Positions 26,419 through 37,078 of a stretch of DNA of 64,000 nucleotides are shown here, piece by piece. Origin of the DNA: Stentor roeselii (lineage: Eukaryota > Ciliophora > Heterotrichea > Heterotrichida > Stentoridae); the NCBI GenBank assembly GCA_006503475.1, contig RSEH01000002.1:62001-126000 (forward strand). The letters run 5' to 3'. Numbering within the stretch: position 1 is the first letter of the stretch; each line of letters starts with the position of its first letter. Under the pieces are notes generated by a model, which saw nothing but the letters and a program-made list of their open reading frames with translations, did not search any database and had not been told where the DNA came from. The position numbers and the translations under genes are program-made.

Positions 26419-27987
26419 ATGGATTCATTCAGAGAAAACACACTAACAGTGAACAACAACAAATTTGAAGTGATAAAGCAAATTATAACTCAAACCTACA
26501 CAATCAAATACCTTGAACTCTCTTATACTTCTGAAAATAATCTTCCGAGTAATCTGATTTTCCTTGGCTTCTCCAACCAGACCCTACTCGAAGAATATCG
26601 ATCATTCTTAAAGAAAGTCCCTCAAAGAGTAATGGCAAAAGAATTATTAAGTCTTTCAAATCAACGATCATTGTATTTTGATTTTAACATCGAAAAAACA
26701 TTATCCTTAGTTTTCCCAAGACAACTCGAAGAAGAAAAACTAGTAATCCTTGCACATGACTTATTAAAAAAAATCCTAAAGCTTAACAACGCAGGAATAT
26801 ATCTAAAAAATTTAGAGCTTGATGAAATTTCAATAAACTCATCAAATTTCCTAAATAAAAAAAGCAGAATAATCGATAGGCCAAGTTTAAGGTTCATGAT
26901 AAAGCCTTTCCAATTCTCAATCTTCGAGACTTTGAACAATATTTCATCTCTTCAACTACTGAAAAAAATAAAACAAGAACAAAAACAAAAAGAAATTTTT
27001 TCACATCTTTTCTATCAAATAGCGACAGGAAATCAACTTGACAACTCTTTAAATAACGAAGGCCTTTTAATCAAATCTCAAATAGAACTAACTTCAGCTG
27101 GGTACAACTCTGAATTTACTCGTCTTATCCTTGAAATTATCCAATCCGAAAACCCAATTCTTGAAAATCTAGAAGATATTAAAACTCTTCTCAAATCTTT
27201 CGAAAATTCTAAAAATTCACTGTTAATTGACTCAGTTAAACTTCACCAAATATCGAAAGTCAAGGAAAATAAAAAACTTGCAATAAAAGTTCCTTGTAAA
27301 ATTTTTAGAATTTCTTCAAATTTAATGAGTTTTAAAATTTATTTTCCTGAAAAGGTAGATTTTTTAAAGGCTATAAACTTGAAGAGATTAAATAAAAGTA
27401 TTGACCCCAAGTATTCCAAGGATGAAAATCCCAAGTCTTTATATGACACAGTAAAAACTGATAGAAACTCATTAGCGCCAAAAGAAAGTCCTTTATTGAC
27501 TGAGAATAGCGTATCTTATATGAATTTGCCAATGAAAAATTTAGAATCTTTAGCCTCATCCAATATATTCATGAACTCTGGTGTTTTTCTGCAAAGAGAA
27601 AAATACGCTGAGAAGAGTTTTAAATCAAACATCGAGGATTCAACTACTCATATTAATTCTTCTCGGTTTATTTCAAATAACACGCAGAGATCAAATCATT
27701 TTTCTCGAAGTGCTGAAAAGAGCCAGCTGTCAATTAAGGACCGAAGTATGAGATCTCAGAAAAAAGAAGAAGAAAAAGTTGCAGAAAAAAGAAAAAGTTT
27801 AGAAAAAGTGAAAAATTCTGAAAAGAATCTTGAACAGGTTTGTGGAATTTGTGGGAAAGGGAAAGAGTTGTTTAAGTTGCAATGTTTACATTATTATCAC
27901 AAAAAATGCTTTAAAGACAATCCTGCATCTTCAGATGAGAACCTTTGCCCTTTATGCTTTGCTCCAGTAAACCTTGAGTCAGAATAA
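26419..27987 (+). CDS. degenerate pseudokinase with C-terminal RING finger
   Basis: 522 residues. Residues about 10-255 follow a kinase outline (paired lobes, a helix before KLNNAGIYLKNLELDEISINS), but the catalytic HRDLKxxN reads YLKNLELDEI, no DFG is seen, and the Gly loop is absent, so it should not phosphorylate. A disordered Ser/Lys-rich linker follows, then CGICGKGKELFKLQCLHYYHKKCF...CPLC (about 475-515), a RING or RING-like finger. Same layout as the gene at 23244, which keeps its catalytic motifs: likely a tandem pair in which one copy lost activity and kept a scaffold/E3 role. Confidence 0.7.
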   Translation: MDSFRENTLTVNNNKFEVIKQIITQTYTIKYLELSYTSENNLPSNLIFLGFSNQTLLEEYRSFLKKVPQRVMAKELLSLSNQRSLYFDFNIEKTLSLVFPRQLEEEKLVILAHDLLKKILKLNNAGIYLKNLELDEISINSSNFLNKKSRIIDRPSLRFMIKPFQFSIFETLNNISSLQLLKKIKQEQKQKEIFSHLFYQIATGNQLDNSLNNEGLLIKSQIELTSAGYNSEFTRLILEIIQSENPILENLEDIKTLLKSFENSKNSLLIDSVKLHQISKVKENKKLAIKVPCKIFRISSNLMSFKIYFPEKVDFLKAINLKRLNKSIDPKYSKDENPKSLYDTVKTDRNSLAPKESPLLTENSVSYMNLPMKNLESLASSNIFMNSGVFLQREKYAEKSFKSNIEDSTTHINSSRFISNNTQRSNHFSRSAEKSQLSIKDRSMRSQKKEEEKVAEKRKSLEKVKNSEKNLEQVCGICGKGKELFKLQCLHYYHKKCFKDNPASSDENLCPLCFAPVNLESE

Positions 27988-28170
27988 GTTTAGATAATCA
28001 ATTTAAAGATGATTATTCAAAATAGACCTAAAAATTATATAGAGATGAATTAAGTTCACAAAAAAACTCTTTATTTTCTTAATCATTAAATACGCTAAAA
28101 CACTTAACAGTTTATTATCAATCATATTAAACTAACTTCTACACTAATTCCAATAACCTAAATATTCACA

Positions 28171-30165
28171 TTAAAAACATTCACAGCTTTGAACAGAACA
28201 CAGTCGAGAACATCCAACTCTTTCCTTCTGAACAATCAATTTTTCAGGAATATCAATAGTTTTCGTGAAACCTTCTAAATTTTCCCTCACTTCTTTTTCA
28301 TTACTTTTAAAATCCTCATTCACCTCCACTAGATCCCTTCCAAAAGCAACAACAAACTTAATAACCTTTCCTTGAAATTCATTAAAAATCGCAATTCCAG
28401 GTCTATCCACCTCAAAAAACTCAAAAACGACTTTAAACCTTTCTTCTGTTATAACCTCTTCATATTTCTTAACAACAGGTAACTTTTCATCAATTTCCTG
28501 AAAATCTCCTTCAAAAGAACTTGCAAGGCTAGAAAATCCAGAAACTTTCAAAGGCGAGTGAATATTTGAATAAAACCTTTCAACCAAAGAACTGACACTC
28601 AAGTCCAAACCATTTACTTCTTCATCACTTTCCACCAAATTTATCATTTTCAAAAGAACTTCACAGAGAGGGTTCGAAAAAAAGACTGCACTAAAAGAAT
28701 CAAAGTCAAATTTTTGTTCATTATCAGAAAAAATTAGTTTCAAGTTGCTTCGAACGACGAAAGAGCGAAAGTCAAGCATTTCTTCAAGACCTGTTAACAA
28801 CTCACATGCGGAATCTTGGTAAAGTTCATTTGTTTTAAATAATTTAAAGCCGAGTCTTAGTTTTTCTTCTGCAGAGCTGGAAGACATCAAAGAAAATGCT
28901 AAAAAAAGAGACTGGAAATCAAGAATGTCTTCTCCTTTCTGGTCAAAAGTATTAAAAAAATGAAGAATCATTGAATTTGTCCAGTTCTCTTCTTTTGATA
29001 TCAGAGAAGTGAAAAGACTTCTAGAGATCTTCGAGTTCACTGATAAAGTTGAAAGACTTGGAAGCAGAAGAAGGACTTTCTCGTAGTTCAGGTTTGCAGG
29101 TGATAATGTTTTTTTGCATTGTCTCAGTCTTTCAATGCGAAAAATGTTGTTTTTTTCGTATTCTTTACTTTCAACTTGAAAATTTTCACTTTTAATTGCA
29201 ACGTATGATGACTTGTTCATGCTTTTCTTAAGAATTTTTTCAATTGGGAGCTTTGTTATTTTCCTAAACAACTTCATCCTTGCCAAGTTTCCAGCAGTGA
29301 TAAGTGCTTCTAAAGTGGTTCCCAAAGCTAAAATTTTCGTTTCTTTTTTAACCGTTTCTCTGATGAAACTTTCATGATGACTGAGAAGACAAAGTGAGAA
29401 CTTCACTAAGAACTCGAATTTAAAAACAAAAAAACAGTCCCAGACACGGTAACAGTCTTCAATTAAAAGGTTCTGCACGAATAAAGAACTGAACCAGCCT
29501 TCAAAAGTTCTTTGAACAAACAAATAAAAAGGAGAAAAATCGTTTTCTTTCTTTTTTTGTCCTGTGAGAGTGAACTCGGCTTTTAAACAGTTGACGAGCT
29601 TCGGTCGTAAGACTCGCGCCATTTGACCACAGGTTCTTAATTCGCTGAACTTGTCGCTGCTCCTGTTTTCCTTTGAAAAGTAACTTAAAGGAAAAAGCTT
29701 CTCGATGATAAAACTAAATAAAACGAATGCTTCTCGTTCGTCTTCGAATAGGTTCACAAGAAGACCGACTATTAAAGTCATTCCGCTTTCGTAACCGATT
29801 TCAGGACGTTTATTCACGAAAACCGCTAAAATATTCACTATTTTCACCACTTTTTCATCTGAGTTTAAATCGTTTAGATGAAGAGAAAATGTGTTTCTTG
29901 CATCGGATCGAATCAAGTTTATCACTTTTAGACTTATTTTTAGGTGATTTTTTAGTTTTAGTTCGTCGTATAATGACTCATTTTCAAATCTGAATCCTGG
30001 GTCGACTAAAGTAGGCCATAATCTGAGTATTTTTTACTTCTTTCTGTTTTCTGTGTCTATTTTATAGACTAGGCCTGAGTCTTTTAAAATCTTTAAATTT
30101 TCTGGATAATTTGGATTGGAAACCCAGAAATCTTTCCAGTTCTTTAGATTAGGACTTTTGGCCAT
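28171..30165 (-). CDS. TBC-domain Rab-GAP with EF-hand-like C-terminus, one 15-nt intron
   Basis: Starts at ATG 30165 (MAKSPNLKNWKDFWVSNPNY). GTAAAAAATACTCAG (30037 down to 30023) is a phase-2 intron with an in-frame stop; splicing yields RKKLWPTLVDPGFRF, the usual 'R..lWp.l' opening of a TBC domain. The product is 659 residues. LIRSDARNTF gives the IxxDxxR arginine finger; the glutamine-finger YxQG position reads YESGM, so Gln is lost. The second half has an EF-hand-like FNTFDQKGEDILDFQSL, as in TBC1D8/TBC1D9. It should regulate a Rab GTPase in membrane traffic, but with altered catalysis. Ten bp separate it from RTTN on the other strand. Confidence 0.85.
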
Positions 30166-30175
30166 TTAATAATTT

Positions 30176-33100
30176 ATGGAAGACCTGGTCAAAAAAGTCG
30201 GACATCGCATCGGAGAAGTATCAGACCGAGCAGTAAGAAGTCTATACTCAAAGCTAACAACCGGCCTCTGCAACATCGACGAGATTCTAGAAATAGAAGG
30301 TGGATCAATTGCCGCCCTTTTACTCCACTGGATAAACGAGCGTCAATCCCAAGCAGAAGTCCAAGCAATAAACTCATCCTTAAAGCTTCTCCTAGAAATC
30401 AGCATGACAAGTAAAGGAAACAGTTTACTTCAAAGTTTACAAGCCGTAGAGTTCCTAAACGCTTATTACAAATACGTCCCAAGCACACTTCAAATGACAG
30501 TCACGAGCATTTTAAACCTTCTTATTTCCCCACAGTTCCCATCTGAGCCTTCCAAGTCCGAAGAGTACATTCCCAGTACTTTTAACTTGGAATACATCGA
30601 AAAAAATAAAGTCATTATTCGAGTTGAGGAAAACTCTGAGAAACCTTGCGAATTTCCACCTGTTTTACTTTGTGAAAGTGATGAAAAATTACTATTTGAA
30701 GCGACAGTCACTTTGAAATTCGGAGCCGCTGAAGAAATATTAACAACTTGTTCTGAGATTAAAACAAGACTTTTAAAGGATTTTCCAGTTGATGTTTTTT
30801 TACAACATGGTGACTTGATTAGAAGTCTTGTTTCTTTAGTAAGAGCCTCTTCAGAGAAAAAAGTCTCAGAAGTAGGAGTTTCAGTTCTTTCAGTCCTTTC
30901 CTCCTTTATTCGAAAGTTAGGTTATCACTTTAAAGAGCTTCAAAAACCTGAGTACCGAGTAGCGACTGCCCTTTCTAAAAAGCTAGTCTCTCGAAGTGAG
31001 TACTTAGAACTTTCAAGTCCTAGTTTAAAAGTCGAGCAATACGAAATCGGAACTCCAGGTCCTACTTTTTCAACGTTTTTTGCTGTCGAGTTTATCATGT
31101 CCGAACTTCCTCTTGAGTACTTCGAGTTAACTGCAAGTGTTCTCGATGTTTGGAAAGAAGCTGAATGGATTTATGAACAATTTGCAAAATACCCAGTTGT
31201 CCTTACTCGTCTTCTTAAGATTTTATCTGAAGGGATTTCAAAACTTTCTTTGGATTTTCCTTTGTTTACTGAAAGACTTGTGCAAATTGCTGAGAATTTT
31301 TTAGCTTCTTTGACGATAGAGTCTTGTGTTGATACTCTGAGGGCTGCGCCTTGGATTTTAGAACAACTTGCAGAGTTTTCTTTGTTTCGACATGGAAGGA
31401 CTTGTAATTTGATTCAGGTTTTTGGGAAGGTATGTCCTGAGGTTTTGAATGAGTTTCGATATGCGCAGGAATCAGTTCAGGCGGTCGAGGGTGTTAAGTC
31501 TATGTCGCAGATTTTGTTGAATCAAGAAGTGCTTCCGATTCAGTCTTTAAGTGCTTTTAGTAAGGCTGTTGAGTTCTTTAGAAGTGCTTTTCCGGCACTT
31601 GAGTATGGATGGCATTCGGGGATTATTAGGGCTGTTATTGATTTGAATTGTTACTCGGTTTTTATACAGAATAACTCGACTGGCTCTTCGAGGAGGGAAG
31701 AGTGTTTAGGCTTTTTGATGAGCTTGCTTGCTAGTCCTATTAGCTCAATTTCCAGTGTAACTGTTTGCAAAATGACTGAAATGATGTCAAGTGAAGTATT
31801 TCTCTCCGGAATCGCAAAAGATGCAAAACGTAAAGAACTGTTAAAAACATTAATATTGACAACCCCCGTTCTTTCAGTTATAATCATTAAACATCAAGAG
31901 ACAGACCTATTAATTAAATTGATGAAAGACCCCGAAGACTACGAAAAACTTGTTCCTTTCTTCACAGTCCTCCAAAGTTACAACCAGGACAATCTTGAAG
32001 GCATTCTTCATCTTGTCAGTCTTTGCAACCCAGCTTTGTCGCCGCTGAGGTTTTTCAGAGACTTGTTCTCTTCATCGGCCAACAGAAGAGCTGTCGCTGT
32101 GACTGTGCTTAAAGGGAGCAGTTCACCAGAAGCGATGCAGGAAAAATGGAAAGGATTAGTGGAAAACATGTGGAATTCTCATGAAATTCAAGACCCTGTA
32201 AGTAACTTGGCTACTGTTCCTGAACTTGATACTATCACACCTGTAAAAGGAATTCTAGAAATCGATGAACTCTGCAACCTCCTAAACATATTCCGTTCAA
32301 AAACCTTAGAACCCAACCTAAAAGTATCAGCATCAGAGCAAATCCTTCTCCAATTATATTCCGGCGTCCCAAACGATCCCATTCTCGAAGAAATCCTTCT
32401 CTCAACAATCGAAAACCTTCTTCCCGACACAGAAGACCGTTACCAAAAGCGTTTAATAAGCAAAAGTCTTCAAATTCTAGTAATCCTTTCCTTAAAATAC
32501 GAGTCAAGATGTAAAAAGCTTTACAACTCCTCTTTAAAATTCATGTGCAGTTTAATCCCCTACATTTTCAGCAGTTACGACCAGATCAGGCACTACTCTC
32601 TTTACCTTCTCTACATCCTCAGCTTCTCAAACCTAACGACTCGCAACCGTTTCATTCCAGGTGATTTATTCTCACTAGTCCCAGAGTCTCCATCACCTAT
32701 TTCCCCAACAGTTCCAGTTGTATCAGTTTTATTCCCAGGTTTCCTTCAAGCTTTTCCAACTTCAAAGCTTATTCCTGACTTTCACTCTGAAGACCTTTTC
32801 ATGCAAGTCTGGAAAAATGTGCCAAGTTCAGCCCGGGTTCGTTCTTTTGTGCAAAAAGAAAAAAAACTTGAAGTTGACGTTGATTCACTTTTAGATAATT
32901 GGAAAAAAAGACTGGATCAGGCTGAAACTCATAAAAATATTTTAATCGTTTGTAGTGAATGGATCAATTCTTTGAAAGTCGCTGTTTCTCTTCCTGGGAA
33001 TCTTGATTGGAAACTACTGAAGCCGAATAATGATTTGGTTTCTTGTGTTTTAAGTATTTTAAAAGCACCTCCTGTGAACTCTGCTGAAGATTCTTTGCAT

Positions 33101-35707
33101 ATTTCTTTACATCAGGTGTTGAAAAGTGCGATTTCTTTGGTATCTGAAAAGTGTAAAGTTCATTTGGAGTTTGTGGCAGCTGTCGCTGTTGTAGTCAGTA
33201 AAAATTCGATTCCTTTTATCTCAGAACTTTCGGAAATAGTGACAAGGAGGCCTTTGATATTATCGATATTGTCGCTGTTTCAGGAACTTGTACCGTTTCA
33301 TGGATCGATGTTAGAAGGTGAAAGAACTTTATATGTTTTGACATCGCCTCAGTTGAGTCCTGGAGAAAATTCTTTTATTTCGCTTTTATCGAAAATTGCT
33401 GAGTCTACTGATGATATCTCTTTGCTGGAGTCAGTCTTTGAGACACTTACGCAGCTTTCAGATCATCCACAACTTGAAGTCTCTTCAGATTTGTTCACGT
33501 CTCCTTCTAGTCAAAAGTCTGTGCTTTGTATTGTTCGTGCAGGTACTAGTAAAGTGCCGCCTTTTATTAATCCTTCTACTTTTCTTTATAAGTCTGCAGG
33601 GAAGAGCTTCTTGCAATTATTGATACGAGTTAATCGGTTTATAGAGTTTGATAGTCTCATGTGGTGTATACGGTTTGCTGAAGATAGAGATGTTGGACTT
33701 AGGGCGCTGGCCTGGGGCTTGCTAAGTCATCAAAGCATGGAGTGTTACTCACTCCATTCAAGTTCACTCGACATAGCTCTAGAAGTCGTTTTCGGCCTAG
33801 CAGAGTCTTTCATCGTAAAGACTCACGCTTGCAGGTTCTTATGCGGACTTACCCACGTTTTGATGAATTCCGAAGAAAGTGTTCACCGTGCAGGAATAAT
33901 GAAGAGTTTTTACCAATACTCAGTAATTTCTCATATCAAGTCTCTTTTATATGAAAACTCAGGACCTCCTCCTGTTTATTTCGCAGTTCTTGTGAGTTTT
34001 TTATCAAATCTCGCAGTTTTAGACATATCCAAAGTCCTTCCTGTTTGCACCCAAATAGAGATCTGGGAAGGACTTTTAAGGGTCTTAAGACCTGGGTCAT
34101 TAGAAGAAAGAGCGAAAAACGAGAGAAGAAAACCTTTCAAAGAACTAGAATTTCAAGATTTTGAACAAGAACTTCTAGCAATAACTTCAATTTCAGCGTT
34201 TTTCACGAATGTGATTAGAAATGACATTCAAGTTCTAGACTATTTACTTGAAACCAGTCATTTCATCGGGTATTTTTCAGCTTGGATCGATGTGGTGATC
34301 GAGAAATTCGATCACAAACGAGAAATTCTTTACTCAAGAGCACTTCTAGGTTTAATCAACGTGATACACTTAAGTCTCTTCAAGTCCATCAAATCCAAGC
34401 GACACCTTCAAGACTTTTCCTATGAAAAACTCGGGAAAATTCTAGAAATGACTCAATCTAAAGAAGTGAAACTTGCTTCAGCCCGTTTTTTAACAAGTCT
34501 TCTTCCAACTCTTCCAAGTTCCAACTGTGAAAAAATCTTATTACACCTGATTTCTCTGTTCAAATCAACTGACGTCCTCTCAGAGCACAAAGAAGTATTA
34601 AAGGCTATCAGCAGTCTTCTTTTTCACGATGAATCCAGCAAGATAGTCGCGATTAACACAGGATTTTCTGAAACTTTACAGGAACTCGCTTTAAAACTTA
34701 TTTCTCAGATTCAAGCTCTTGACTTGCAAAAGACGAAAAAACGAGAAGAAGAACAACAAGCTTTAAAACAACTCATCGATTATTTTGTATTGTTTAAACT
34801 CTGGGCTAGCAACTCTTATTCTGCGAAAGTCGCATTGTCTATTAAAGATGCAAAACTCGCCACTTTGCCAAAACTTTTGTTTCATGCTTGGAACTTGGGA
34901 CTTAGGAAGGATGAACTTTTGAAGAACTTGTTGGAAACTTTGTGTACTTTGATTTCTGCTTGTGAAGAAGGAAAGAAAGCTTGCTCGATTGTCCAGGAAT
35001 CGAGATCGTCACTTTTGAGTTTGATTTTGGAATATATTAGTAGACCTAATTCTGCTAGTGAGACTTGCTTTCAGATCTCGCTTAAGATTTTAGGGTCTTT
35101 GTGCTCTTGTAAGGAAAGTAGACAGTTGCTTATTAAGAGCAAGTTTCCTCAGGGTCTTGCCCTAAGACTTGTAAAAGAATGGAACGAGTTAAAAACAGCC
35201 GACGACTTCCCAAAGCGTTCTCCATTCATCATCGATTTTTTAAGTAACTTCGCTTTTTTCCCCGAAGGCCAAAAAGTGATCGCATCCATAACCGGCCTAA
35301 TCGACGTACTCGTAGAAGTCCTTGACAGATTCTCTAAAAAAACCTTCAACAGCGAAGCTGTTGAACAAACTTTGCTACTCCTAAGAAACTTAAGCTTTTC
35401 AAGCAGCAACAAGCCAAGTCTAGTTGCGAATCAACAAGCTTTGCCAATAATTCTCAGTTTCATCAGTTCTCCAAGTCAAAAGCCAAGAATGAGAAAACTT
35501 GCCTCATCAGCACTTTGGGCCCTTTTATTCAACTATCAGAAGTTCAAAGGAATATTAAGCAAGGAACATGTTTTGAGTGAACTTGAAAATGTTTATAAAG
35601 AAGTTACAAGAGATTCTGAACTTGCTAAAGATAAGCAAAATGCTGAGGACTTGAAGGCAGTAAGTGAAAATTTGAATTGTGTGTTGAAAATTTGTATTGG
35701 TAATTAA
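30176..35707 (+). CDS. RTTN: rotatin-like centriole protein
   Basis: 1843 residues, almost all helical armadillo/HEAT-like repeats. The start, LVKKVGHRIGEVSDRAVRSLYSKLTTGL, followed by LLLHWINE and a helical block ending AVEFLNAYYKYVPSTLQ, fits the conserved rotatin N-terminal domain (human RTTN opens with a similar IRKLGHQLAEIRERALKSI). Rotatin (Ana3) is needed to build full-length centrioles/basal bodies, so it fits a cell with thousands of cilia. No intron found and no stop across 5.5 kb. ATG 30176 lies 10 bp from the TBC gene's ATG. The symbol rests on the N-terminal pattern and size. Confidence 0.82.
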   Translation: MEDLVKKVGHRIGEVSDRAVRSLYSKLTTGLCNIDEILEIEGGSIAALLLHWINERQSQAEVQAINSSLKLLLEISMTSKGNSLLQSLQAVEFLNAYYKYVPSTLQMTVTSILNLLISPQFPSEPSKSEEYIPSTFNLEYIEKNKVIIRVEENSEKPCEFPPVLLCESDEKLLFEATVTLKFGAAEEILTTCSEIKTRLLKDFPVDVFLQHGDLIRSLVSLVRASSEKKVSEVGVSVLSVLSSFIRKLGYHFKELQKPEYRVATALSKKLVSRSEYLELSSPSLKVEQYEIGTPGPTFSTFFAVEFIMSELPLEYFELTASVLDVWKEAEWIYEQFAKYPVVLTRLLKILSEGISKLSLDFPLFTERLVQIAENFLASLTIESCVDTLRAAPWILEQLAEFSLFRHGRTCNLIQVFGKVCPEVLNEFRYAQESVQAVEGVKSMSQILLNQEVLPIQSLSAFSKAVEFFRSAFPALEYGWHSGIIRAVIDLNCYSVFIQNNSTGSSRREECLGFLMSLLASPISSISSVTVCKMTEMMSSEVFLSGIAKDAKRKELLKTLILTTPVLSVIIIKHQETDLLIKLMKDPEDYEKLVPFFTVLQSYNQDNLEGILHLVSLCNPALSPLRFFRDLFSSSANRRAVAVTVLKGSSSPEAMQEKWKGLVENMWNSHEIQDPVSNLATVPELDTITPVKGILEIDELCNLLNIFRSKTLEPNLKVSASEQILLQLYSGVPNDPILEEILLSTIENLLPDTEDRYQKRLISKSLQILVILSLKYESRCKKLYNSSLKFMCSLIPYIFSSYDQIRHYSLYLLYILSFSNLTTRNRFIPGDLFSLVPESPSPISPTVPVVSVLFPGFLQAFPTSKLIPDFHSEDLFMQVWKNVPSSARVRSFVQKEKKLEVDVDSLLDNWKKRLDQAETHKNILIVCSEWINSLKVAVSLPGNLDWKLLKPNNDLVSCVLSILKAPPVNSAEDSLHISLHQVLKSAISLVSEKCKVHLEFVAAVAVVVSKNSIPFISELSEIVTRRPLILSILSLFQELVPFHGSMLEGERTLYVLTSPQLSPGENSFISLLSKIAESTDDISLLESVFETLTQLSDHPQLEVSSDLFTSPSSQKSVLCIVRAGTSKVPPFINPSTFLYKSAGKSFLQLLIRVNRFIEFDSLMWCIRFAEDRDVGLRALAWGLLSHQSMECYSLHSSSLDIALEVVFGLAESFIVKTHACRFLCGLTHVLMNSEESVHRAGIMKSFYQYSVISHIKSLLYENSGPPPVYFAVLVSFLSNLAVLDISKVLPVCTQIEIWEGLLRVLRPGSLEERAKNERRKPFKELEFQDFEQELLAITSISAFFTNVIRNDIQVLDYLLETSHFIGYFSAWIDVVIEKFDHKREILYSRALLGLINVIHLSLFKSIKSKRHLQDFSYEKLGKILEMTQSKEVKLASARFLTSLLPTLPSSNCEKILLHLISLFKSTDVLSEHKEVLKAISSLLFHDESSKIVAINTGFSETLQELALKLISQIQALDLQKTKKREEEQQALKQLIDYFVLFKLWASNSYSAKVALSIKDAKLATLPKLLFHAWNLGLRKDELLKNLLETLCTLISACEEGKKACSIVQESRSSLLSLILEYISRPNSASETCFQISLKILGSLCSCKESRQLLIKSKFPQGLALRLVKEWNELKTADDFPKRSPFIIDFLSNFAFFPEGQKVIASITGLIDVLVEVLDRFSKKTFNSEAVEQTLLLLRNLSFSSSNKPSLVANQQALPIILSFISSPSQKPRMRKLASSALWALLFNYQKFKGILSKEHVLSELENVYKEVTRDSELAKDKQNAEDLKAVSENLNCVLKICIGN

Positions 35708-36175
35708 TAGGATTTCAGTTTTGGGTTATTAAGGAAATGTGGGGATAAGGGTGATTTGGTTAAGAGAAATTAGAGAGGTGATTAAATCATTGATTGTTTT
35801 AGATAAGTTTATGAGCTTCGAATGCTAGTTTTTTCAATTTATTGTGAAAAATAAGGTAAAATCTTGAGATATTTTCTCAAATCATCACTTTTTTATTCAG
35901 AATCCATTAGCGGGTTATTCAAGCTATGGTTCAAGTATAAAAACATTAACTTTACATCTAATTCTATTCCATGGAAAACTCCAAAAATTCTTTTTTCACT
36001 CCTAAATCCCTTACTAAAAATAAGTAACTTAAAAACCTAAACCTCCGAATTTCCTCCGACCCCTAAAAAACCCTTTAAAATCCAATTTTCCAAAAAATGG
36101 AAACCACCTCGAATTTTAATAAAAGACTAAGATTTCTAATCAAAATGATTCAAACTTAAATGAGTGGATAAAAAA
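35708..36175. other. intergenic, nothing recognised
   Basis: AT-rich spacer with some C-rich words near 36050-36070. No gene or RNA signature seen. Confidence 0.4.
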
Positions 36176-37078
36176 ATGAACCCAAATCCCGGATTTTTCT
36201 TCGTATTCCCATCATACCCCATGCTTTCCCCTCAACTCTTCCAGTCCTGGCCTGCAGAGTCCCTTCCCCAAGTTCCTAAAGTTCCCCAAATAGTTCCAGT
36301 GACCCAAATTCCTCAACCCTCAGAAGCCGTAAGTCCCTCCCCAGCGAAAAAATACAAAAGAACCTGGAAAAAAGACGAAGTCGAAGAAGTCTTCACAGCA
36401 GCTTCAAGATACTGTCAACAAAACAACAAACAAATCGAAGATATGACCTTAGAAGACTTTTCAACATTCTCTTCTTTCAAACAAACCCCTGAGCAGATGA
36501 TGAAAAAAGTAAACGAAATAAATAAAAGCCAGACCTTAAGACCTGGAATTTGGTCAAGTCCTGAAGACGACCTGTTGATCTCTATTCTTCGAAGAGGACT
36601 TCAAAAATGGGGACAAGTCGCAAATTTGTTGAACAGGGAAATTCATAAAGGACTTAAAATAAGGACTGGAAAAATGTGTAAAGAAAGGTGGAATAATTAT
36701 TTGAATCCTAGCATTTTAAGAGGACCCTGGACTGAGAGAGAAGACATTGTTGCCTTGGAAAAGTATAAAATCTTTGGAAATAAATGGAGCTCGATCAGTA
36801 AGTTTATTGAAAATCGTACTGAAAGCTCTGTGAAAAATAGAATTAAGTCACTTTTGAATAGAATCAGACAAGATTTAAGTGTGCATGACGACCTGCATAC
36901 TGGAATCAATCGGGTTATTAAATTGAAACTTGAAAGCTCTGCGAGGAACTCGGTTAGTGAACAAGATAGTGTTAGTCCTAGAAGTGGAGATGTTGTTTCT
37001 GTTATTTCTTCGTTTTCAGCGATTTCTTCGTTTGTTGAAGCGAAATTTTCTAGAGAAAATGGAAAAATTAATAAATAA
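36176..37078 (+). CDS. Myb-type DNA-binding protein
   Basis: 300 residues from ATG 36176 (frame open upstream only through a non-ATG start). A Pro-rich N-terminus, a first helical region (residues 62-118), then two Myb/SANT repeats: about 124-180, GIWSSPEDDLLISILRRGLQKWGQVANLL...CKERWNNYLNP, and about 183-232, RGPWTEREDIVALEKYKIFGNKWSSISKFIENRTESSVKNRIKSLLN. These keep the spaced Trp residues and the NNY/KNR recognition helices of R2R3-type Myb proteins. A nuclear transcription regulator. The C-terminal tail is Ser-rich. Confidence 0.9.
   Translation: MNPNPGFFFVFPSYPMLSPQLFQSWPAESLPQVPKVPQIVPVTQIPQPSEAVSPSPAKKYKRTWKKDEVEEVFTAASRYCQQNNKQIEDMTLEDFSTFSSFKQTPEQMMKKVNEINKSQTLRPGIWSSPEDDLLISILRRGLQKWGQVANLLNREIHKGLKIRTGKMCKERWNNYLNPSILRGPWTEREDIVALEKYKIFGNKWSSISKFIENRTESSVKNRIKSLLNRIRQDLSVHDDLHTGINRVIKLKLESSARNSVSEQDSVSPRSGDVVSVISSFSAISSFVEAKFSRENGKINK

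Noticed and set aside
27968-27990. GTAAACCTTGAGTCAG near the end of the 26419 gene as a 16-nt intron
   Set aside because: It only alters the last few codons after the RING finger; nothing in the sequence favours splicing.
32245-32275. GTAAAAGGAATTCTAG in rotatin as a 16-nt intron
   Set aside because: Removing 16 nt would break an otherwise continuous 1843-codon frame.
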